A DNA stretch of 14,026 bases from Clostridiales bacterium (lineage in GTDB: Bacteria; Bacillota; Clostridia; Oscillospirales; Oscillospiraceae), in NCBI GenBank assembly GCA_009774055.1, contig VSNB01000064.1, positions 1-14,026 of the forward strand, in the 5' to 3' direction. The notes below the pieces were generated by a model. It did not search any database, had not been told where the DNA came from, and saw only the letters and a list, made by a program, of their open reading frames with translations. Positions 6,923-12,037 of this stretch are shown one piece after another. A program made the translations under genes and the position numbers. Each line of letters starts with the position of its first letter. Within the stretch, counting starts at the first letter, position 1.

Positions 6923-6951
6923 GGAAATGTAGTGGACATTTCCACTTTTTT
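6923..6951 (+). terminator. Inverted repeat plus T-run: weak terminator or operator
   Basis: GGAAATGT (6923-6930) pairs perfectly with ACATTTCC (6936-6943) across a 5-nt loop and is followed by AC and six T's (6946-6951). The form is that of an intrinsic terminator, but the stem is A/T-rich and no plus-strand gene lies upstream. The repeat also overlaps the -35 of the promoter at 6933-6961, so it could equally be a repressor operator. Confidence 0.4.
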
Positions 6952-6961
6952 GCTGTATACT
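6933..6961 (+). promoter_or_regulatory. Sigma-A-like promoter for the 7092-8324 genes
   Basis: TGGACA (6933-6938), a 17-bp spacer and TATACT (6956-6961) match the sigma-A consensus at 5/6 and 5/6 positions. RNA would begin near 6968 and run through a leader of about 125 nt into the small ORF at 7092. The -35 lies inside the GGAAATGT/ACATTTCC inverted repeat, which suggests possible repression. Confidence 0.55.
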
Positions 6962-6967
6962 TGACAT

Positions 6968-7091
6968 GAAGATCAGGTAATCCGCTCGGGCAGGCTTCAG
7001 GCTCACGCCGGTGCGGAAGCCCAGCCGATCATAATCGTCTTCCTTTCCTTTTACATGATATACATATTGACTGACGTATCAAGAGGCAGGT
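6968..7091 (+). other. Untranslated leader with a possible hairpin
   Basis: Between the promoter and the ORF at 7092 there is no open frame of note. The leader can form a hairpin in which GGCTTC (about 6992-6997) pairs with GAAGCC (about 7015-7020), with CAC/GTG pairing inside. A pyrimidine-rich stretch (about 7037-7051) follows. I do not recognise a known riboswitch core in it. The rest of 6608-7091 is accounted for by the MITE and promoter entries. Confidence 0.3.
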
Positions 7092-7217
7092 ATGAAATTT
7101 AGGGATTTTTTTGAAGATGGATTGTACAGCCTTCGAAAGGAACATGTTGAAACTAAACAGAAGGCTGTTGACGGAGTGGACCTTCCGGCAGGCCGGACGG
7201 AGGTGTGGAGCGCATGA
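7092..7217 (+). CDS. Small ORF (41 aa) translationally coupled to the zinc-ribbon gene
   Basis: This short frame begins MKFRDFFEDGLYSLRKEHVE and ends in GRTEVWSA. It is charged and hydrophilic with no membrane helix or signal peptide. Support for translation comes from context. AAGAGGCAGG lies immediately upstream of the ATG at 7092, and the TGA stop overlaps the ATG of the next gene as ATGA, the arrangement used for coupled translation. The only upstream region available is a leader with a good promoter. I do not recognise a family. It may be a genuine microprotein, or a leader peptide whose translation controls the downstream membrane protein and ispE. Confidence 0.55.
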   Translation: MKFRDFFEDGLYSLRKEHVETKQKAVDGVDLPAGRTEVWSA

Positions 7218-7444
7218 AGCGGGAACAGGTGCGGCCAATGATGATGCTGTTTGCGGCCCTGGCGTTGATTCTGCTTCCGCTGGGCAGTGCGCTGGAAAGC
7301 GAAGCGCTGATGTATGTGGGACTGAGCTGCTTCGTCCTGGCGGCGACGTCATGGCTGAGATTCAACCGCTGCCCCCACTGCCGCAAGCACTTGGGAAGCT
7401 ATACCGGGAGAGTCTGCCCCCACTGCGGGGAAAAATTGCTGTAA
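7214..7444 (+). CDS. Small membrane protein with C-terminal zinc ribbon
   Basis: The 76-residue product has two hydrophobic helices close together (about residues 9-28, MMMLFAALALILLPLG, and 33-49, MYVGLSCFVLAATSW). They are followed by a C-terminal zinc ribbon with two CPHC knuckles (CPHC near residue 55 and CPHC near 69) separated by 11 residues. Both termini are probably cytoplasmic. The ATG at 7214 is chosen over the in-frame GTG at 7205 because GGAGG (7199-7203) is spaced properly only for the ATG, and because the ATG overlaps the stop of the 41-codon ORF. The gene ends 13 bp before ispE and is likely co-transcribed with it. The function is unknown; such ribbons can bind zinc, nucleic acid or protein. 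Confidence 0.85.
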   Translation: MKREQVRPMMMLFAALALILLPLGSALESEALMYVGLSCFVLAATSWLRFNRCPHCRKHLGSYTGRVCPHCGEKLL

Positions 7445-7457
7445 GCGGGAGGTCGTT

Positions 7458-8324
7458 ATGATCTGTACGGAACCGGCCTGCGCAAAACTGAATCTGGCAT
7501 TGGATATTCTGGGCAAGCGTCCGGACGGCTACCACGAGATGCGGATGGTCATGCAGTCCATTGATCTGGCGGACCATGTGACAGTTTCCACCTGTCCCGG
7601 AAAGGAAATTGTGGTAACAACGGACTTGCCATATCTTCCAAAAGGCGACGGAAACATTGCCGCCAAGGCGGCCCTGTGGTTTTTCTCGTCTGTCGGAATG
7701 GAGCCGGAGGGACTTGCCATCGACATCCAGAAGAACGTCCCCGTCTGCGCCGGCATGGCTGGCGGCAGCAGCGATGGAGCGGCGGTACTGCGGGTTCTGC
7801 GGCGGCTTTACATGCCGGATATGACGGAGGAGCAGCTGGAGGAAATCGGCGCGCTGGTGGGCAGCGACGTGCCCTACTGCGTTCGCGGCGGCACGGTCCT
7901 GGCCGAAGGGCGGGGCGAACGGCTGACCGATCTCCCTCCCCTTCCCCCCTGCTGGCTGGTTGTGTGCAAGCCGTCCTGCTCGGTTTCTACTCCGGAGCTG
8001 TTCGCCCAGGTCAGGCTGAAAAAGCTCCGCTGCCATCCAGACACGGCGGGGATGATGAACGCCTTGGAGCGGCAGGACCTGGAGGGCATTGCACGCAGAT
8101 TGTACAATGTATTTGAGGATGTCCTCCCCCGGCGGTATGCGGAGGTATTTGTAATCAAGAACGAACTGCTGGAGCTGGGAGCGATGGCAGCATCCATGAC
8201 CGGCAGCGGACCAACGGTTTTCGGCATCTTCCAAGACCAGGAAACTGCGGCGCAGGCTGCAGGGGCGTTGTCCAAACAATATGCGGCGTATCTATGCCGC
8301 CCCTGCGGTGCGGCGGGGATATAG
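7458..8324 (+). CDS. ispE: 4-diphosphocytidyl-2-C-methyl-D-erythritol kinase
   Basis: IspE phosphorylates CDP-methylerythritol at the 2-OH with ATP, the fourth step of the MEP route to isopentenyl diphosphate. The 288-residue product is a GHMP kinase. The N-terminal substrate-binding segment is CAKLNLALDILGKRPDGYHE. The glycine-rich ATP loop is PVCAGMAGGSSDGAAVLRVL (about residues 95-114). The C-terminal GHMP motif is MTGSGPTVFGIF (about 248-259). The ATG at 7458 has GGGAGG 5-6 nt upstream. It follows the zinc-ribbon gene closely. No convincing terminator is seen in the 105 bp after its stop before the next promoter begins. Confidence 0.96.
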   Translation: MICTEPACAKLNLALDILGKRPDGYHEMRMVMQSIDLADHVTVSTCPGKEIVVTTDLPYLPKGDGNIAAKAALWFFSSVGMEPEGLAIDIQKNVPVCAGMAGGSSDGAAVLRVLRRLYMPDMTEEQLEEIGALVGSDVPYCVRGGTVLAEGRGERLTDLPPLPPCWLVVCKPSCSVSTPELFAQVRLKKLRCHPDTAGMMNALERQDLEGIARRLYNVFEDVLPRRYAEVFVIKNELLELGAMAASMTGSGPTVFGIFQDQETAAQAAGALSKQYAAYLCRPCGAAGI

Positions 8325-8429
8325 CGGCCCCCTGCGCCGGAAGCAAGAGTCGGCATCCATGGCCGGAGCAAAAGAACCCGGCATTCAAATACCTCCTACC
8401 GTGGACTTGTAACCGCACCACAGAAACCA

Positions 8430-8458
8430 TTGACAAGAAGGCGGTCTGTTAATATAAT
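8430..8458 (+). promoter_or_regulatory. Consensus sigma-A promoter for the chemoreceptor
   Basis: TTGACA (8430-8435), a 17-bp spacer and TATAAT (8453-8458) form a perfect consensus promoter about 60 bp ahead of the chemoreceptor start. This implies strong constitutive or repressor-limited expression rather than a flagellar sigma-28 promoter. The preceding stretch 8325-8428 shows nothing I can name. Confidence 0.85.
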
Positions 8459-8516
8459 GGTAACATCCTCATAAAATGGGGTGTAGTTCAGTTGTAAACA
8501 ATTGAGGTGCAGAGAA

Positions 8517-10490
8517 ATGAAGAGTATTCGAAAAAAAATCACCGTATGTCTGATGGCAACTGTCATCACCGCCCTGGTCCTGGTGGGCTCAGTCAGTATC
8601 GCGCTCAACTACAGGAACACCGTTTCCACGGTAGATCGAATGTTGAGCGAGACTGCTATTCTGGCGGCGGAGCGCATTGGGCAGGAATTGACCGCATATA
8701 AAAATGTGGCAATGGACACGGGATGTATTCCGCAGCTGTCCGATGCGTCTGTGTCCGTGGAAGAAAAGCGCGCCGTGATTGATGAGCGTGTCAGTATGCA
8801 CGGCTTCCAGCGCGGCAACATCGTCGGCCCGGACGGCATCAGCATTTTTGACGGCAACGACTACTCCACCCGGGAATACGTACAGCAGGCCATGCAGGGG
8901 AACGTCTACGTATCCGAGCCCTTGGTCAGCAAAATCACCGGCGAGCTGTCCATTATGGTAGCCGCTCCGATCTACGCCGATGGGGCCCGCAGCAGCCAGG
9001 TCGCAGGCGTAGTCTATTTTGTCCCCCCGGAAACCTTCCTCAACGATATCGTTTCCTCTATCAAAGTCAGCGAAAACTGCCGGGCCTACATGATTAACAA
9101 GTCCGGAGACACCATTGCTGACACCACTCTGGAGACTATCACTACCCAGAATATCGAGCGGGAAGCGCAGTCCAATACGTCCTTGAAAGGGCTGGCTGCC
9201 ATTCACGCAGAAATGCGTCAGGGGAAAAGCGGTTTCAACGGCTATAACGCCTCCGACGGTCCTAGGTATACGGCCTATGCCCCGGTGGACGGCACGGACG
9301 GCTGGAGCGTCGCCGTCACCGCGATGAAGAAGGACTATCTTGCCGATACATATTTTGGTATGCTCCTCAATGTTCTGGTCGTCATTGCCGCCAGTCTGGC
9401 TTCTATTGTGGTTGCCTTGAAGCTGTCCAGCAATATCAGCGTTCCCATGCGGGCCTGCGCCGAGCGGATGAAGCTGCTGGTAAAGGGCGACCTGTCCTCT
9501 CCTGTCCCCCAGGCCACCGGCCAGGACGAGACGGCGGAGCTCACCCGCTCCACAGCGGAAATGGTGCAGGGCTTGAACATTATGATCCATGATATTGACT
9601 ATCTTCTTACGGAGATCGCCAATCAGAATCTGGATATCCAGTCCGCCCACCGTGAAGCCTATGTAGGCGGCTTCCAGAGCATCCTGACCTCCATGCGCAC
9701 GCTGAAAATGGAGCTGAGCGGCACCATGCGGCAGATCAATGCCTCCGCCGGTCAGGTTTCCTCCGCCAGCGGTCAAGTTTCCTCCGGCGCCCAGACCCTG
9801 AGCGAGGGCTCCATGGAGCAGGCCAGCTCCGTGGAGGAGCTGGCGGCTACCATCGCCGACATTTCCACCAGCGCCAAGCAGACCGCCGCCGCTGCTGAGG
9901 AGGCGGGCGGGTTCGTTAACCAGGCCGGTGCACAACTCGGCATCAGCGTGGAATATGTCAAGGATCTGAACTCGGCTATGGAGAAAATATCTAAATCCTC
10001 CGAGGAGATTTCCAAGATCATCGCCGCTATCGAGAACATCGCGTTCCAGACCAACATTCTGGCCCTGAACGCCGCCGTAGAGGCATCCCGGGCCGGGACC
10101 GCCGGCAAGGGATTTGCCGTGGTCGCCGATGAGGTACGCAACCTGGCCGCCAAATCTGACGAAGCCGCCAAGGCCACAAAGGATCTGATCAGCGGGTCCA
10201 TTGCCGCTGTCTCTGAGGGCAGTCAGGTCGTGAATAAGGTTACCGCTTCTCTGGAGCAGACCAGCGTTTACGCCGGACATGTGACTACCCAGATGGACCT
10301 TGTCGTCTCGGCAGTGGAGAACCAGACCGCCGCGATCAGCCAGGTTACCGAGGGCGTCGCCCAAATTTCCGCTGTGGTGCAGACCAACTCGGCCACCGCC
10401 CAGGAGAGCGCCGCCGCCAGCGAGGAGCTGTCCGCCGAAGCGGCCAGCCTGAAGCATCTGGTAGAGCAGTTTACCCTGGCAAGAGATTAA
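8517..10490 (+). CDS. Methyl-accepting chemotaxis protein with extracellular Cache domain
   Basis: The 657-residue transmembrane chemoreceptor relays an external ligand signal to CheA/CheW. TM1 is about residues 8-30. An extracytoplasmic double-Cache-like sensor spans about 35-275, with the hallmark stretch GNDYSTREYVQQAMQGNVYV and then IMVAAPIYADG. TM2 is about 282-302. A HAMP linker follows (about 303-355) and then the long coiled-coil signalling domain. Its hairpin tip near 505-545 reads IAFQTNILALNAAVEASRAG then GKGFAVVADEVRNLA. The ATG at 8517 has GAGGTG 7 nt upstream and opens with a basic segment and TM1; a TTG at 8502 is less likely. No CheR/CheB-tethering pentapeptide is seen at the C-terminus (ends VEQFTLARD). 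The gene is transcribed alone, with its own promoter and terminator and no other chemotaxis genes nearby. The ligand is unknown; Cache domains often bind amino acids or organic acids. Confidence 0.95.
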   Translation: MKSIRKKITVCLMATVITALVLVGSVSIALNYRNTVSTVDRMLSETAILAAERIGQELTAYKNVAMDTGCIPQLSDASVSVEEKRAVIDERVSMHGFQRGNIVGPDGISIFDGNDYSTREYVQQAMQGNVYVSEPLVSKITGELSIMVAAPIYADGARSSQVAGVVYFVPPETFLNDIVSSIKVSENCRAYMINKSGDTIADTTLETITTQNIEREAQSNTSLKGLAAIHAEMRQGKSGFNGYNASDGPRYTAYAPVDGTDGWSVAVTAMKKDYLADTYFGMLLNVLVVIAASLASIVVALKLSSNISVPMRACAERMKLLVKGDLSSPVPQATGQDETAELTRSTAEMVQGLNIMIHDIDYLLTEIANQNLDIQSAHREAYVGGFQSILTSMRTLKMELSGTMRQINASAGQVSSASGQVSSGAQTLSEGSMEQASSVEELAATIADISTSAKQTAAAAEEAGGFVNQAGAQLGISVEYVKDLNSAMEKISKSSEEISKIIAAIENIAFQTNILALNAAVEASRAGTAGKGFAVVADEVRNLAAKSDEAAKATKDLISGSIAAVSEGSQVVNKVTASLEQTSVYAGHVTTQMDLVVSAVENQTAAISQVTEGVAQISAVVQTNSATAQESAAASEELSAEAASLKHLVEQFTLARD

Positions 10491-10499
10491 GAGCGATTG

Positions 10500-10539
10500 A
10501 CCGCCATCCCCCCATAACGGGATGGCGGTCTTTTTATTT
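10500..10539 (+). terminator. Intrinsic terminator of the chemoreceptor gene
   Basis: A perfect 11-bp stem ACCGCCATCCC/GGGATGGCGGT (10500-10510 with 10519-10529), with an 8-nt loop, is followed directly by CTTTTTATTT. It lies 10 bp after the stop and is a strong Rho-independent terminator. Confidence 0.95.
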
Positions 10540-10597
10540 GGCAGGTCCCTGTTTCTGCCGTACAGCATCAGCAGCGAAAAATTTTTTCTCCGGCCTG

Positions 10598-10660
10598 TAT
10601 AATGTAAAAATTTCCTGTCCATACTGAAAGTGACCCTTCCACCTACGAACAGGAAATTTT
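10598..10660 (+). promoter_or_regulatory. -10 element and 12-bp inverted repeat able to cover the ribosome-binding site
   Basis: TATAAT (10598-10603) is a perfect -10 with no good -35. Just after it, AAAATTTCCTGT (10607-10618) is repeated in exact inverse as ACAGGAAATTTT (10649-10660), with 30 nt between. RNA starting near 10610 would begin inside the left arm, and the right arm contains AGGAAA, the only Shine-Dalgarno-like sequence before the ATG at 10668. Pairing would hide it. A DNA operator is the alternative reading. Confidence 0.45.
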
Positions 10661-10667
10661 AACGATT

Positions 10668-10892
10668 ATGAAACTGAAAAATAAAGTGATTCTTTCCATT
10701 ATGGCCGGCCTGCTGGCTATGCTGCTCTACAGCTCCCCCATGTGGTGGGGCGTCCTCTTCTCCCCTATCGCCCAGCCTCTGACTACCGCCGAGCTCACCG
10801 AGGATGATGGCGGCGTTCGCTGGGAATCGGACGGCGTTGTCTTTCGCTTCAAGACACTGGACATGCTCTTCTCCTTCCTCCATCTTTCATAA
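10668..10892 (+). CDS. Small single-helix membrane or secreted protein, unknown function
   Basis: The 74-residue product starts with a basic tip (MKLKNK) and one hydrophobic helix (about residues 7-33, VILSIMAGLLAMLLYSS onward). The remaining part, of about 40 residues, is acidic and then aromatic (TEDDGGVRWESDGVVFRFKT). It has the look of a signal-anchor protein with a small outer domain; I see no lipobox. Its own -10 element, a terminator-like hairpin 6 bp after the stop and composition like its neighbours support a real gene. However, the ribosome-binding site is weak (AGGAAA, spacing about 12 nt). I do not recognise a family. Confidence 0.6.
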   Translation: MKLKNKVILSIMAGLLAMLLYSSPMWWGVLFSPIAQPLTTAELTEDDGGVRWESDGVVFRFKTLDMLFSFLHLS

Positions 10893-10897
10893 TATGG

Positions 10898-10936
10898 GAG
10901 GACCCCCGCCCGGGCTTGTACCGGACGGGGGTCCTC
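10898..10936. terminator. Hairpin between convergent genes, probable bidirectional terminator
   Basis: A 16-bp stem with one mismatch (10898-10913, starting GAGGACCCCCG, with 10921-10936) and a 7-nt loop lies 5 bp after the 74-residue ORF and 5 bp before the end of the minus-strand nitroreductase. It is very stable but has no proper T-run on either side, so it may terminate inefficiently or protect mRNA ends. Confidence 0.65.
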
Positions 10937-10941
10937 TCACA

Positions 10942-11460
10942 TTACAGGCTCTCGTAGGACACCAGCTGCTCCATGGAAACCCTGGCCTTGTCGTGGCGGT
11001 CCGGGCTGGCGAATTCTCCGGCGGCGTAGCCGACGGCCAGAATATTCACCGGTTCCAGGTGATCCGGCAGGGCAAATTCCTCCCGAAGCACGTCAGGCTT
11101 GAAGTAGCAGATCCATACGCTGCCCAGGCCAAGCTCGGTCGCCTCCAGCATCATATGGTCCGTGAGGATAGAGGCGTCGATGTCTCCCGACTGCTTTCCG
11201 TCAAAGGGGCGGACCCAGTTCCGCTCATGATCGGCGCAGACAATGACAGCCAGGGGCGCGCCGTAAATGTTGGCGGTTTTTCCGACTTTTGCCAGCCCCT
11301 CCTCACTCTGCACCGCCAGCAGCTTCACCGGCTGGAGGTTCTTTGCCGTGGGCGCAATGCGGGCGGCCTCCAGAATCTTTTCCAGCTTCTCAGGCTCCAC
11401 CTTCCGGTCCGTGTAGGCGCGGACGGAGCAGCGTGTCTTTGCCAGTTCCATGAAATCCAT
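10942..11460 (-). CDS. Nitroreductase family protein (FMN-dependent oxidoreductase)
   Basis: The 172-residue product is a compact nitroreductase-fold flavoprotein that would reduce quinones, nitro compounds or similar electrophiles with NAD(P)H. The N-terminal FMN-phosphate motif is KTRCSVRAYTDRKVEP. APTAKNLQPVKLLAV follows (about residues 33-47; the usual form is APSaxNxQPW). ILTDHMMLEATELGLGSVWI (about 98-117) is the helical dimer/FMN segment, and a terminal ILAVGYAAGE strand is present. The start at 11460 is set by AAAGGAG 8 nt upstream and by where homology begins; the frame is open further upstream but unlike the family. It is transcribed divergently from an HxlR regulator, which probably controls it. 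The substrate is not deducible. Confidence 0.9.
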   Translation of the reverse strand: MDFMELAKTRCSVRAYTDRKVEPEKLEKILEAARIAPTAKNLQPVKLLAVQSEEGLAKVGKTANIYGAPLAVIVCADHERNWVRPFDGKQSGDIDASILTDHMMLEATELGLGSVWICYFKPDVLREEFALPDHLEPVNILAVGYAAGEFASPDRHDKARVSMEQLVSYESL

Positions 11461-11503
11461 AGGGCAATTCTCCTTTACTTGAATTGGTTTCCCGGGCAGA
11501 TTC

Positions 11504-11531
11504 ATTGTACCATATCTGGAAATATCCGCAA
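11504..11531 (-). promoter_or_regulatory. Candidate promoter of the nitroreductase gene
   Basis: On the minus strand, TTGCGG (11531-11526), a 16-bp spacer and TACAAT (11509-11504) give a fair -10 and a weak -35, as expected for a regulated promoter. Downstream, CAATTC/GAATTG (11465-11470 with 11481-11486) forms a perfect 6-bp inverted repeat around the Shine-Dalgarno. Confidence 0.45.
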
Positions 11532-11572
11532 GAGGGCACTTCTGAGGAAGATGCTTTCCAAAAGGGTAGCTC

Positions 11573-11601
11573 TTCTCATTGGATAAGAAATCTGCTATAA
11601 T
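11573..11601 (+). promoter_or_regulatory. Extended -10 promoter of the HxlR regulator
   Basis: TTCTCA (11573-11578), a 17-bp spacer and TGCTATAAT (11593-11601) combine a moderate -35 with an extended, perfect -10. It lies about 35 bp before the regulator start. Confidence 0.6.
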
Positions 11602-11635
11602 CATAGAAAACCAGTCGATGCAAAACGGAGGTTAC

Positions 11636-11983
11636 ATGAGACAGCAGCAGTTTACATGCCCAGTGGAGGCCACACTCTCTCTGATTGGCGGGAAATACAA
11701 GCCCCTGCTCCTGTGGCATCTGAAAGACGGTCCTCAGCGGTACATGGCTCTCCAGCGGCTGCTTCCCGGGGCAACGCCCAAGATGCTGACCCAGCAGCTC
11801 CGGGCCCTGGAGGAGTGCGGCATGGTCCGCCGGAAGGTGATCCCGGAGCGGCCTCCCAAGACGGTGTATTCCCTGACGCCCTTCGGTGAAAGCGTAGTGC
11901 CGGTGCTGGACGCCATGTGCCGCTGGGGGCAGGATTTCCTGGACCAACAGAACACGCAACCGCCCTGCGGAGGAAGGCGATAA
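11636..11983 (+). CDS. HxlR family (DUF24) winged-helix transcriptional regulator
   Basis: The 115-residue product is a small DNA-binding protein of the MarR-like DUF24 class. FTCPVEATLSLIGGKYKPLL (about residues 6-25) is the family signature, with a conserved N-terminal Cys at residue 8. A helix-turn-helix follows (ATPKMLTQQLRALEECGMV), then the wing (PPKTVYSLTPFGESV) and a dimerising C-terminal helix. In Bacillus, YodB, CatR and HypR use the equivalent Cys to sense quinones, diamide or hypochlorite and control neighbouring nitroreductases or azoreductases. The divergent nitroreductase here fits that pattern, so I infer a thiol-redox switch. The ATG at 11636 follows GGAGG by 4 nt; in-frame starts at 11579 and 11618 lack a good ribosome-binding site. 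Confidence 0.92.
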   Translation: MRQQQFTCPVEATLSLIGGKYKPLLLWHLKDGPQRYMALQRLLPGATPKMLTQQLRALEECGMVRRKVIPERPPKTVYSLTPFGESVVPVLDAMCRWGQDFLDQQNTQPPCGGRR

Positions 11984-12022
11984 AGAGGACCGCCCATTAA
12001 GGTTAAGGGCGGTCCTCTTCTT
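11983..12022. terminator. Bidirectional terminator between HxlR gene and symporter gene
   Basis: A perfect 13-bp stem AAGAGGACCGCCC/GGGCGGTCCTCTT (11983-11995 with 12007-12019) has an 11-nt loop. A C-T-T-T tail follows on the plus strand and a short T-rich tail on the minus strand. It starts on the HxlR stop codon and lies 16 bp past the symporter stop, so it can serve both convergent genes. Confidence 0.8.
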
Positions 12023-12037
12023 TAGGAGGGGAACAGC

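Noticed and set aside
6712..6945. 77-codon minus-strand frame through the IS5-like element
   Set aside because: It spans both terminal repeats of a non-coding MITE, lacks a Shine-Dalgarno and is explained by the repeat element.
7362..8279. Minus-strand open frame of about 300 codons opposite ispE
   Set aside because: It has no family motifs or ribosome-binding site, and ispE on the plus strand is intact and typical.
8325..8428. Terminator after ispE
   Set aside because: The area is G/C-rich with short self-complementary bits, but I find no stem followed by a T-run.
8459..8516. Cyclic-di-GMP or other riboswitch in the chemoreceptor leader
   Set aside because: The leader is only about 50 nt and has none of the conserved core bases; just a small TTGT/ACAA repeat is visible.
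8589..10622. Very long minus-strand open frame (over 670 codons) antisense to the chemoreceptor
   Set aside because: Its translation is low-complexity Gly/Leu/Arg/His-rich with no domain, and it has no credible start signal. The plus strand encodes a complete canonical chemoreceptor. It is a codon-bias shadow.
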